In this document: positions 1 through 6,811 of the stretch, piece after piece
How positions within the stretch are numbered: position 1 is the stretch's first letter
Layout of the letters: each line of letters begins with the position of its first letter
NCBI GenBank assembly: GCA_019313765.1
Contig: JAFDAP010000092.1
Coordinates: 1 to 8,368 of the forward strand
DNA: 8,368 bases
DNA from: Deltaproteobacteria bacterium
Lineage (GTDB): Bacteria > Desulfobacterota > DSM-4660 > Desulfatiglandales > Desulfatiglandaceae
Reading direction: 5' to 3'
Made by a program: the position numbers and the translations under genes
Notes under the pieces: generated by a model
Seen by the model: only the letters and a program-made list of their open reading frames with translations
What the model was told of the DNA's origin: nothing
Databases searched by the model: none

Positions 1-1034
1 ATCATGTGATCGGACTGGTGATGGGGATTTTTTCCGTAGCCGCGGTCATATCCAGGCCCTTTTTGGGAAAACTGGTCGCCCTGAAAGGGGAATACCGGGT
101 CATCTCCTCAGGCATGGCAGTGATTTTTTTGTCATCTTTAGGCTATAATCTGATAACCGACTTTGGCTTTAACATGCTGCTCATCAGGGTGGTTCACGGG
201 ATCGGTTTTTCAGCCTTTATTTCAGCCGGTTTTTCCCTTGCGGCCAGGGCATTTCCTCCCCACAAACGGGGAGAGACCTTTGGGATCTTAGGCGCGGCTA
301 TCATGGGAGCTGTGGCATTGGCCCCACCCTTTGGAGAAATTCTGATCCGCAAGTGGGGGTTTCATGGCCTTTACTTAGCAGCGTCCGCATCTATTATCTT
401 AGCATGGATTGCCGCGTTCATGGCCACCCATCCACTGTCCCCTTCTCCACCGGGAAGAGATGATAAAAAAGACGTCAGCTATCTCAGGCTCCTGAAGGAC
501 CGGTCATTCCTTTTTCTCTTGATCTCCACAATTATCTTTGCCCATTGCCAGTCCACTGTTCCCAATTTCCTTGCCCTGATTGCCGATGAAAAGGGCATGG
601 TGAGCGGTCCCTTCTTTTTTATTTCATACTCTGTGTCCATCCTCATCCTTGTTTCCATGGGCAGATCCATAGACCGGTATGGGAAATTAGTCTTCCTGAG
701 AATTGCTTATCCTTTTTTCTGTCTCGGCATATTGTTTATTCCCGGAATGATCCAGTCTCCCTTTTTCCCTGTGCCTGCTATCTTATTCGGGGCAGGCATG
801 GGTCTTCTCTTTGCAGCGCACAATGCCTTAGCTGCGGGCCACGGGAGTAAGATGGAAAAACCGGCAATAATGTCCCTTTTCACTGCGGTTTATGATAGCG
901 GCTTTATAACCGGCGCGGTCGTCTCAGGGTGGTTCGCACACTTAACGGGCCTGAATATGCTCTTCTGGACATGCGGAGTCTTGGGATTCATCGGGTTTTT
1001 TGTGGTATTAGTGTCACCGATCAAAGACGCATAG
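1..1034 (+). CDS. Major facilitator superfamily transporter (5'-truncated by window edge)
   Basis: Inner-membrane transporter of the major facilitator superfamily; the substrate cannot be told from sequence. The reading frame is open to the left edge (codon CAT precedes the first GTG at 6), so the true start lies outside and the GTG is probably internal. The visible 342 residues begin near TM2. SRPFLGKLVALKGEYR (about residues 16-31) sits where the MFS loop 2-3 motif A belongs but is degenerate (no D-R-x-G-R). RVVHGIGFSAFISAG (61-75) resembles TM4, and LAPPFGE (105-111) resembles the TM5 motif C region. A hydrophilic central loop (about 144-162) separates the two six-helix halves. Families of this type are usually near 390-400 residues, so about 50 residues and one helix are missing to the left. 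The stop is TAG, with no convincing intrinsic terminator behind it. Membership of the superfamily is clear; any specific substrate would be a guess. Confidence 0.88.
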   Translation, partial: HVIGLVMGIFSVAAVISRPFLGKLVALKGEYRVISSGMAVIFLSSLGYNLITDFGFNMLLIRVVHGIGFSAFISAGFSLAARAFPPHKRGETFGILGAAIMGAVALAPPFGEILIRKWGFHGLYLAASASIILAWIAAFMATHPLSPSPPGRDDKKDVSYLRLLKDRSFLFLLISTIIFAHCQSTVPNFLALIADEKGMVSGPFFFISYSVSILILVSMGRSIDRYGKLVFLRIAYPFFCLGILFIPGMIQSPFFPVPAILFGAGMGLLFAAHNALAAGHGSKMEKPAIMSLFTAVYDSGFITGAVVSGWFAHLTGLNMLFWTCGVLGFIGFFVVLVSPIKDA

Positions 1035-1078
1035 CGCCTAACGACCCCTTGAAACCAAAATAGTTTTTCGTTATTCCG

Positions 1079-1107
1079 TTGACCCGGGTAGGGCTATTTT
1101 TTATAAT
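1079..1107 (+). promoter_or_regulatory. Sigma-70-type promoter for mdh
   Basis: TTGACC (1079-1084, 5 of 6 consensus bases) and TATAAT (1102-1107, 6 of 6) are separated by exactly 17 bases. Transcription would start near 1114, giving a leader of about 50 bases before the mdh ATG. It is in the right place and orientation between the transporter stop and mdh, so mdh is probably its own transcription unit. Confidence 0.75.
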
Positions 1108-1153
1108 TAATATTTAGATTTGAAAAAGTACTGCGTTAATTTCTTTGAGGAAA

Positions 1154-1157
1154 GGAG
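1154..1157 (+). promoter_or_regulatory. Ribosome-binding site fixing the mdh start
   Basis: GGAG, within a purine-rich run AGGAAAGGAG, lies 7 bases before the ATG at 1165. It decides for that ATG over an in-frame TTG at 1120. The TTG would add 15 residues with no family counterpart, and it lies almost at the predicted transcription start. Confidence 0.8.
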
Positions 1158-1164
1158 AAAAAAC

Positions 1165-2100
1165 ATGAGAAAAAAAGCAACCGTTATCGGATCAGGCAAT
1201 GTGGGAGCAACCGCTGCAATGCGCCTTGCGGAAAAAGAACTGGCAGACGTGGTCTTGGTAGATATCCTTGAAGGTGTGCCTGCCGGCAAGGCCCTTGACC
1301 TTGCAGAGGCAGCGCCTATTGAGAAACATGATTCAAGGGTCATCGGGTCTACGGGGGACTACAGTGCTGCAAAAGACTCTGATATTGTCATTATCACTGC
1401 CGGGATCCCCAGGAAGCCCGGGATGAGCAGGGATGATCTCCTGTCCACCAATATGGGCATCATGGCCTCTGTAACAAAGGAGGTTGCCGCTGTAACTCCC
1501 AATGCTATCCTGATCATTGTGAGTAATCCTTTGGATGCCATGTGCCATGTGGCATATGAAACCAGCGGGTTTCCTAAGAACAGGGTAATAGGAATGGCAG
1601 GGGTTCTGGATTCGGCCCGCTTCCGTGCCTTTATTGCAATGGAACTCAATGTGTCGGTTGAAAACACCCATGCCTTTGTATTAGGGGGGCATGGAGACAC
1701 CATGGTTCCCCTTCCCAGGTATTCCACGGTTGCGGGTATTCCCATCACTGAATTGATGCCTGCTGAAAGGATAGACTCTCTTGTAGAGAGGACGAGAAAC
1801 GGCGGCGCAGAGATCGTGGGTCTTCTCAAGACAGGAAGCGCTTACTATGCGCCCGCATCTGCGGCAGTTGAGATGGCTGAGGCGATCTTAAAAGACAAGA
1901 AAAAGATCCTTCCCTGTGCGGCCTGTTTAGACGGCGAGTATGGGATCAACAATCTCTTTATCGGCGTTCCGGTGAAGCTTGGAGAAAATGGTGTGGAAGA
2001 AATCATCGAAATCAAGCTCACGGATCTGGAGCAGGAGGCCCTTAACCGTTCCGCCAATGCAGTGCAGACATTAGTGGATGATATGAAGCGATTGGGTTAG
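1165..2100 (+). CDS. mdh: Malate dehydrogenase, NAD-dependent, LDH-like type
   Basis: Catalyses the reversible oxidation of malate to oxaloacetate with NAD in the cytoplasm, a step of the oxidative or reductive citric acid cycle. The 311-residue length is typical of LDH-like bacterial malate dehydrogenases. The Rossmann loop GSGNVGAT (9-16) is followed by Asp33 at the end of beta-2, which in the family selects NAD over NADP. Substrate residues are in place: Arg83 and Arg89 in RKPGMSRDD, Asn120 in VSNPLD, the Asp148/Arg151 pair in LDSARF, and catalytic His175 in GGHGDTM. Arg rather than Gln at position 83 (IPRKPGMSR) is the malate-type substrate signature and argues against lactate dehydrogenase. 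The start is the ATG with a good GGAG site, and a strong promoter lies upstream. No poly-T terminator follows; a palindromic repeat begins right at the stop. Confidence 0.97.
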   Translation: MRKKATVIGSGNVGATAAMRLAEKELADVVLVDILEGVPAGKALDLAEAAPIEKHDSRVIGSTGDYSAAKDSDIVIITAGIPRKPGMSRDDLLSTNMGIMASVTKEVAAVTPNAILIIVSNPLDAMCHVAYETSGFPKNRVIGMAGVLDSARFRAFIAMELNVSVENTHAFVLGGHGDTMVPLPRYSTVAGIPITELMPAERIDSLVERTRNGGAEIVGLLKTGSAYYAPASAAVEMAEAILKDKKKILPCAACLDGEYGINNLFIGVPVKLGENGVEEIIEIKLTDLEQEALNRSANAVQTLVDDMKRLG

Positions 2101-2260
2101 AGTCCATCCAGAAATGGCCCTTTTTCACAATCTCTGCGTCAACCCGCCAGAGGCGGATAAATCGGCGGTATTCGTTGTGCGACGTACTACAGTACGTCTC
2201 CGCGTAATTCCTTGATTTTCTTGATCTTGTAAAAAATTGCTCATTTCTGAATTGGACACT
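2101..2260. repeat. 160-bp palindromic, MITE-like element downstream of mdh
   Basis: The left end, AGTCCATCCAGAAATG followed by a C/T-rich tract to about 2134, is matched imperfectly by the reverse complement of the right end (about 2226-2260: AGTGTCCAATTCAGAAATG then a T-rich tract). Between them is a small hairpin CCGCC-AGA-GGCGG (2144-2156). There is also a perfect 8-bp hairpin GACGTACT-AC-AGTACGTC (2181-2198) in the centre. No reading frame worth calling lies inside. The layout fits a short non-autonomous palindromic element. It begins one base after the mdh stop, so the mdh transcript probably ends in or runs through this structure. A clean target-site duplication could not be recognised. 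Confidence 0.55.
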
Positions 2261-2321
2261 TATTAATGCTATCTTTTCATTTACTGATGGGAAAAAGTCG
2301 GCCGCTTTGCGGGACATAAAA

Positions 2322-2373
2322 GGCGGGCGCGGCCTCCGGCCCATAGGGCCTACGCCCCGGTGGGTGGCCCGCC
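2322..2373. repeat. GC-rich nested palindrome
   Basis: An outer stem GGCGGGC (2322-2328) pairs with GCCCGCC (2367-2373). Inside it a perfect GGCCC-ATA-GGGCC hairpin (2338-2350) forms. The block is much richer in G+C than the AT-rich bases on its left, and no gene overlaps it. On the minus strand it starts GTAGGGCGGGC, resembling dispersed GTAGGG-type intergenic palindromes of proteobacteria; that likeness is from memory. It could lie in the leader of the small gene at 2445. Confidence 0.45.
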
Positions 2374-2444
2374 CTACGGTTGTATAGGGTAGAATCCTAT
2401 CCCTTGATTCAACAGCATTGGGGGGTTACAGTGGGGGTTCCGGC

Positions 2445-2717
2445 TTGGATGATACGACTATTCTCGGGCATCTTGAGGCACTTGCGCATACCTTGGGGGT
2501 ACAGGTCCGCTACGAACCCTTAGAGAGCGAGACGACCTTTCCAACAGGCGGCCTTTGCCGGATAAAAGGAAAACAGTATATCATTGTCAATGAAATGGCC
2601 TCGACGCGCGAGAAAGTCCGGACCCTATCAAAGGGACTGAGGCGCTTTGATCTCAGCCAGGTCTATCTTAAGCCCGCGGTCCGGGATTTTCTGGAAACCG
2701 GTTTCGAACAAGGGTAG
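2445..2717 (+). CDS. Small conserved-looking protein of unknown function (90 aa)
   Basis: I do not recognise a named family. The protein reads as a compact soluble alpha/beta domain. It has an N-terminal helix (ILGHLEALAHTLGVQVRYE), a GGLCRIKGKQYIIVN segment that looks like a beta hairpin, a charged helix (STREKVRTLSKGLRRF) and a C-terminal helix ending near LKPAVRDFLE. There is no signal peptide or membrane segment, and only one cysteine. The start is uncertain because no ATG exists in frame. TTG at 2445 has GGGGG seven bases upstream and gives the natural-looking opening MDDTTILGHLE. TTG at 2418 would add nine Gly/Ser-rich residues without a binding site. The gene is followed by a good terminator, so it appears to be monocistronic. 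Confidence 0.6.
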   Translation: MDDTTILGHLEALAHTLGVQVRYEPLESETTFPTGGLCRIKGKQYIIVNEMASTREKVRTLSKGLRRFDLSQVYLKPAVRDFLETGFEQG

Positions 2718-2726
2718 TACAAGAGT

Positions 2727-5700
2727 TTATAATTCGTCTTCAGATAAAGGCCCAGGGTCTCCTGAAGGCCTGGGTATTTTTTTAAACAGACGCCCCGGGG
2801 TAAGGAAAAGACGGTTGAAAAAGCCTATCACGCTGCCGCCCAAGTTCTTCAAGGGAACATATCTTACATCGGGTTTTAACAAAGGACCTTCCACCTTAAA
2901 ATGGTAGATGAGCATGGTTTTTTCTTTTCCGGTAAAGATGTAACCTAAGACCGGGATTTTACTGACCATCCAGTCAACGGTCCCAAGGGGCTGGATTCCA
3001 AGGTTATAATCCACCCGTTTTCCCGCAAAATCTATCGTGCCTTGAGCCACCCCGTTTAAAACCGGGCTTTTCATGATGAGGCTATCCGTCTCAAGCACAC
3101 CTTCGTGCATGGTAATATATCCCTTGATGCTTTCATAATAAAACCCCTTTTTTGAAAGTTCCGGAGGTTTCTTTTTGAAGATCTTCTGGAGGCTCAAAAA
3201 ATCCAGGACCTTGATGAAAACATTGGACTTTATTATGGTTCCTTTTTCCAAAAGCATGTTGGCCTGCCCGGTCATGCTGGAAATCAACTCGTCCTTTTCC
3301 CTGCCTTTCACGAAGAAAATTCCCTCTCCTGTCAAACGGCCCTCAACGTAAGATGTCTCAAAACCGAGGCTATAAAGGAGTTCCTTAAGAGGCTGATTAG
3401 TCATATTGATATAGGCAGTTAGAAGCATGTCAGGTTCTTTCCCACCTTTCAAATCACATTCCACGCTCAAAATCCCGTGCTCAGTCTGAGCCTTGGAGCG
3501 TTCGATATAGAAATTGCCAGAGCGAAAGACGCATTCGGCTTCTAAGGCATCTAATTTCAGCTTACCCCACAGACCCTTAGGGACCTTCACTTTGAACCGC
3601 ACATCAGACCTGTCAACAAATCGGCCCTGGCCTTCATGTTTCTCACTCAAACGGAAACCTGCTCCTTTGGGTATAAAGTCCGAGGCCTTCAAGTAATCCG
3701 ATTTGACCGTCACTTCCCCTTTGAGGCCGTCCCAGCCTCTCAGATCTCCCTTCATATGGATTGGGCTTTCTCCAACTACCATGTTCAAAAAAAGGATGGA
3801 CGCTGTTTTACCGGAGAGCTTCAATTTAAAATTGCCATCACTAATCGGTGAAGGAAACGAGCCTATGGCAAAGGAAATGTCCTGCCCCTCTATCTCTCCA
3901 TTGACGGTGGTTTTCAGGGGGTCACGGAAAGAGCCATTTACCTCGGCATTGCACATAAGGATTCCTCGCGGGGAGACATTTATTTTATTGAATCGAACCC
4001 CGAGATCTTCCAGCACCAGCCTTTCGGTCGAGACAGCAAAATTAAACGAATCTCCCTCTTTTAGATCATAGGAGCCGGTCAATGATAGGGCGGATTTCCC
4101 TAAGTAACACTCAATATTCCTGACATTGACCTTCTCCCCCGGGTGTATGTCCACTGTAAAAATGATTTTATCGTCGGTCCCTAAAGGGTCTATGGAAAAG
4201 GATGATGTTTCCATGAGCACCCCTTCCAGGTCAATCATGCCCTGACAGGACCAGGCATCCTTTGTTCTGGATACAAAGATCTGGCATTTTGCAAGGTCAC
4301 TGAATCTCACAGGTAACGAATTCCTCTGAAAAGAGCGATTCAGGATTTCGTTCATATCCGCCCGGCCAGTAATTTCCGCCCGGCCCGTCTCCAATGTGTT
4401 TCCAAGCGATCCTGTGGCCGTAAATTCCGATTTACCCCACATGCCTTTTCCTCGAAACAGGCTCTTTCCTTTTCGATCAATCTGGATTTCAGCCTCATCC
4501 AGTGCTAATGGAAAAAGAAATTCCTCCTGCTTGATGGTAGAGTCCTTGAACCGAAAGTCTCCCTTTTGTATTTGCGGGTAATCCCAGCCGTCTTCAAAAC
4601 GTAGTTGGACAACGGCCTCAAGATTTCCGGAGGCATATTCAAGCCTGTTGAGATTTTGACGTATTTTGACGGGAATCAGATTTATTTCTCTTTGTCGCAA
4701 AAGTTCTTCTATATCAAACGACCCACTTAGGCGTATGTCATAAATGATGTTGTCTGCAAAAAGGCTTTTGATATCCAGCGTTCCATCCTTAACGAATGAT
4801 TGCCCGAACTTGCCATTAACCCCTGATACAAGGAGTGCCCCGTTTTTTATATCCAGTTCCCCTAAGACCCCATTGAAAGGCAGACCCCCCGCGTCTTTGA
4901 AGACGTCCAGTTTGTCCCACGTCAACTGCATTGCAAGAACCCCGGCGTTTACCGGCAGGTCCATGTTTTCAATCTGGTTAAAGGTCCCGTTTAAGGAAAA
5001 GAGGTCAACACGAACATCACCCCCTGTAACAATGGGAAATAGCCGGTCTTCAATCCAGGTAGGAACAAGTGGAGTGGGAAAAATGCTCTTAAAGGTCGCA
5101 AGCGGCATGAAAGGGCCTTTAACCCTCAAGGTTAATCCGGGATTTGAGATGTCTGTAAGATCGAAGCCTGAATTCCCTTCAAGGGAAAAGTCCGGGGCCT
5201 TAATCCTGAATGACGGGATCTTCAGGGTATTATTAAAGTAGGAAGACTCAAAATCGAGGGCAAGGCGTGGCTGGACAAATTCCTTTGTTATTCCATCATC
5301 AATAACAAGAAAACGGAGATCGCCCACCATGATCTTTCCCTCTGTAGACACGGGTCCGTCTAATGTTCCCTTAATATTTATATCGGCCTGGGCATGCCCT
5401 CCTTTTACGGGCATGGAATCCGGGCATGGAATCAATTTCAACGGGACATTGCCGGTTTTAAGATTCATCTCGAAAGAGAGGTCGCCATTTTCATTCGAAC
5501 CCCGGGCAACGGTTCCCTTTATTGTGAAGGGAATTTCTTCTTCCTTAAACTCGACGTTCCCCCTGATGTTTACGACAAAACTTTGCGTTTCTCCATTCTT
5601 TTGAAACACATCGGAATAGACGTCATCCAGGGCAAAGGGAAAATCCCTGATTGAGATCCGGGCCTTTTTCATTGAGATAAAAGCAATTTTCGCCAGATTT

Positions 5701-6119
5701 TCTGAAAATATCTGCCGAAGGACAGAATCGCCCGTTTTCCCGGCTGAACTCCAATCCTTTTTTAAGGCAAAATCTATCTCAGGTTCCAGCAGGAAGATTT
5801 TGGTGGGAACAATTCGTTTATTCAGAAGCTCTCCTGCATTGAGAGTGACCCTGACTTTAGAGGCCACAATACTTTCGGCCCCTGACCGTGATCTGGCCTC
5901 AAAATTATCGGCGCTGAGACCTATGCCCCGCCAGAAACTGATCTTTATTTCGCCTGTGCGAAGTTCATAGCCCGTGGCCTTAGACAGTTCGGCCAGAAGA
6001 AATTGCTGAATAGAAGGTTTTTGTATCAGGCTGTTTGCGAGCAGGACAGCGGCAGCAAAAAGGAGAAACAGCAGGATAGGCAGGACAATAATGAATCTTA
6101 GCTTCTTTTTGGAGAGCAT
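2727..6119 (-). CDS. AsmA/YhdP-like membrane-anchored envelope protein
   Basis: Very long protein (1130 residues) of the AsmA-like superfamily. Members such as AsmA, YhdP and TamB are anchored in the inner membrane, span the periplasm as a beta-rich groove, and are linked to phospholipid transport to the outer membrane. The N-terminus KKKLRFIIVLPILLFLLFAAA (about 4-25) is an uncleaved anchor. It is followed by an AsmA-type opening (TGYELRTGEIKISFWRGIGLSADN). The bulk is monotonous amphipathic beta strands with recurring Gly-Asp turns. The last 110 residues, with GTIDFAGKRVDYNLGIQP and KVEGPLLKPDVRYVP, match the conserved AsmA/YhdP C-terminal region. The ATG overlaps the NUDIX gene by 22 bases, so the two are co-transcribed and probably coupled. 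The C-terminal codons hold the terminator of the converging gene, and a 13-bp tandem duplication lies inside the coding region. Confidence 0.88.
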   Translation of the reverse strand: MLSKKKLRFIIVLPILLFLLFAAAVLLANSLIQKPSIQQFLLAELSKATGYELRTGEIKISFWRGIGLSADNFEARSRSGAESIVASKVRVTLNAGELLNKRIVPTKIFLLEPEIDFALKKDWSSAGKTGDSVLRQIFSENLAKIAFISMKKARISIRDFPFALDDVYSDVFQKNGETQSFVVNIRGNVEFKEEEIPFTIKGTVARGSNENGDLSFEMNLKTGNVPLKLIPCPDSMPVKGGHAQADINIKGTLDGPVSTEGKIMVGDLRFLVIDDGITKEFVQPRLALDFESSYFNNTLKIPSFRIKAPDFSLEGNSGFDLTDISNPGLTLRVKGPFMPLATFKSIFPTPLVPTWIEDRLFPIVTGGDVRVDLFSLNGTFNQIENMDLPVNAGVLAMQLTWDKLDVFKDAGGLPFNGVLGELDIKNGALLVSGVNGKFGQSFVKDGTLDIKSLFADNIIYDIRLSGSFDIEELLRQREINLIPVKIRQNLNRLEYASGNLEAVVQLRFEDGWDYPQIQKGDFRFKDSTIKQEEFLFPLALDEAEIQIDRKGKSLFRGKGMWGKSEFTATGSLGNTLETGRAEITGRADMNEILNRSFQRNSLPVRFSDLAKCQIFVSRTKDAWSCQGMIDLEGVLMETSSFSIDPLGTDDKIIFTVDIHPGEKVNVRNIECYLGKSALSLTGSYDLKEGDSFNFAVSTERLVLEDLGVRFNKINVSPRGILMCNAEVNGSFRDPLKTTVNGEIEGQDISFAIGSFPSPISDGNFKLKLSGKTASILFLNMVVGESPIHMKGDLRGWDGLKGEVTVKSDYLKASDFIPKGAGFRLSEKHEGQGRFVDRSDVRFKVKVPKGLWGKLKLDALEAECVFRSGNFYIERSKAQTEHGILSVECDLKGGKEPDMLLTAYINMTNQPLKELLYSLGFETSYVEGRLTGEGIFFVKGREKDELISSMTGQANMLLEKGTIIKSNVFIKVLDFLSLQKIFKKKPPELSKKGFYYESIKGYITMHEGVLETDSLIMKSPVLNGVAQGTIDFAGKRVDYNLGIQPLGTVDWMVSKIPVLGYIFTGKEKTMLIYHFKVEGPLLKPDVRYVPLKNLGGSVIGFFNRLFLTPGRLFKKIPRPSGDPGPLSEDEL
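2751..2783 (+). terminator. Intrinsic terminator of the 90-aa gene, inside the AsmA-like gene
   Basis: The stem CCCAGG (2751-2756) pairs with CCTGGG (2769-2774), with an inner CC-TGAA-GG extension. It is followed by TA and seven T residues (2777-2783). It lies 33 bases past the TAG at 2715-2717, as expected for + strand transcription. The same bases encode the last residues of the convergent AsmA-like protein (around KKIPRPSGDPGPL). The minus strand has no T-run after the hairpin, so it should act in one direction. Confidence 0.75.
5408..5433. repeat. Perfect 13-bp tandem duplication within the AsmA-like gene
   Basis: CGGGCATGGAATC occurs twice in direct succession (5408-5420 and 5421-5433). 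Thirteen is not a multiple of three, so the copies are read in different frames, giving IPCPDSMPV in the protein. Removing one copy would put TAA directly after CCA TGC CCG, so the present reading frame needs both. Confidence 0.85.
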
Positions 6120-6583
6120 TTCTCAAAATAGTCCTGAATGATTTTTTCGTGGTCAAATGCCATGTTAGGCGGAAGGGAACTGCTGGTAAAAATGCCTACG
6201 TCTTTGGCATCGTCGGCAGCTTCAGGCTCACCAGTTGCCTTGGCCACAAAGACCACGGAGATGGTGTGGTGTCTGGGGTCCCTCATCGGATTCGAATAGG
6301 CTCCCAACTGGTATAGCAGTTCTACCTCCAGTGATGTCTCTTCAAGGGCTTCCCTTACTGCTGCAGATTCAAGGCTTTCACCGTAATCCACAAAACCGCC
6401 CGGTATGGCCCACCCGTAGGGCGGATTTTTCCTTTTAATGAGCACAATGCCATTGTTTTCTCGTTGAGACAAAGGCCTTTCCGAGCCGATTTCCATCTCT
6501 ATAATAATATCGACGGTTGGAAAAGGATTCCGGTATTGCTTTATCGGCTTTCCGCAATGGGGGCACAAAAGTTGATTTTTCAT
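6098..6583 (-). CDS. NUDIX hydrolase with CPxC knuckle
   Basis: Cytoplasmic NUDIX-fold pyrophosphohydrolase of 161 residues; the nucleoside-diphosphate-X substrate is not predictable. The Nudix box G-x5-E-x7-R-E-x2-E-E is complete: Gly63, Glu69, Arg77-Glu78, Glu81-Glu82 (GGFVDYGESL ... REALEETSLEV). The usual Gly after EEx is Ser84. It is preceded by the classic GWAIPGG strand. The N-terminus has CPHCGKP (7-13) then YRNPFPTVDIIIE, seen in NUDIX proteins with a small zinc-knuckle-like lead. Only one CxxC pair is present, so metal binding there would need a partner or may be lost. I chose ATG at 6583. A longer frame from TTG at 6619 would draw its 12 extra residues from the neighbouring repeat. 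No strong Shine-Dalgarno is visible. The end overlaps the AsmA-like start. Confidence 0.93.
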   Translation of the reverse strand: MKNQLLCPHCGKPIKQYRNPFPTVDIIIEMEIGSERPLSQRENNGIVLIKRKNPPYGWAIPGGFVDYGESLESAAVREALEETSLEVELLYQLGAYSNPMRDPRHHTISVVFVAKATGEPEAADDAKDVGIFTSSSLPPNMAFDHEKIIQDYFEKCSPKRS

Positions 6584-6596
6584 TTGGCTTAATTTT

Positions 6597-6756
6597 GATG
6601 GACTCGTAAAAAGTCCCAAAGTTCGTCACTCCGGCGAAAGCCGGAGTCCAGAACCTATTGAAAAGACTGGATTCCGGCTTTCGCCGGAATGACGACAAAA
6701 GCGAATTCCGCCGGAATGACGACAAAAGCGAATTCTTGACTTTTTACGAGACCATC
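6597..6756. mobile_element. 160-bp MITE-like element with terminal inverted repeats
   Basis: The terminal inverted repeats are 19 bases, GATGGACTCGTAAAAAGTC (6597-6615) and the reverse complement of 6738-6756, GATGGTCTCGTAAAAAGTC, matching at 18 of 19. Both ends are flanked by AATTTT (6591-6596 and 6757-6762), a candidate 6-bp target-site duplication, although the flanks are AT-rich. There is no coding capacity. Inside are two 28-bp hairpin units in inverted orientation (6624-6651 and 6667-6694) built on the CCGGCGAAAGCCGG core. The element ends 13 bases before the NUDIX ATG, so it lies in the leader of the NUDIX-AsmA operon. It would be moved by a transposase supplied elsewhere; none is in this window. 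Confidence 0.75.
6682..6735. repeat. Perfect 27-bp tandem duplication inside the MITE-like element
   Basis: Two identical 27-base units (6682-6708 and 6709-6735) begin CGCCGGAATGACGAC and end GCGAATTC. The first includes the right half of the right-hand hairpin (6671-6690); the second repeats only that half-arm, without a left partner. This points to a local duplication after the element was formed. Two copies without spacers do not make a CRISPR array. Confidence 0.9.
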
Positions 6757-6811
6757 AATTTTCATTTAGTCGACAATTTGTCATTCAGGGTATCAAAGGC
6801 ATCCGTACTTG

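Noticed and set aside
1057..1100. AAAATAG and CTATTTT inverted repeat between transporter and mdh as a terminator
   Set aside because: The loop is about 30 bases and the right arm overlaps the predicted promoter; pairing would be weak.
1120..1164. Upstream TTG start adding 15 residues to malate dehydrogenase
   Set aside because: It lies within a few bases of the predicted transcription start and has no ribosome-binding site; the ATG at 1165 has GGAG at good spacing and gives the family N-terminus.
2384..2400. Short inverted repeat ATAGG/CCTAT before the 90-aa gene
   Set aside because: A 5-bp stem with a 7-base loop is expected by chance and shows no link to a regulator.
2647..5654. Several + strand open frames of 60-165 codons lying opposite the AsmA-like gene
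   Set aside because: They are antisense to one continuous 1130-codon gene with recognisable family features, have no ribosome-binding sites, and show no protein family signs.
6584..6619. Upstream TTG start adding 12 residues to the NUDIX protein
   Set aside because: The added residues are encoded largely by the end of the MITE-like repeat; the ATG at 6583 gives the usual N-terminus ahead of CPHCG.
6597..6756. CRISPR-like appearance of repeated CCGG-rich units
   Set aside because: Units are inverted or directly abutting with no regular spacers, and no cas genes are present; a MITE-like palindromic element explains them.
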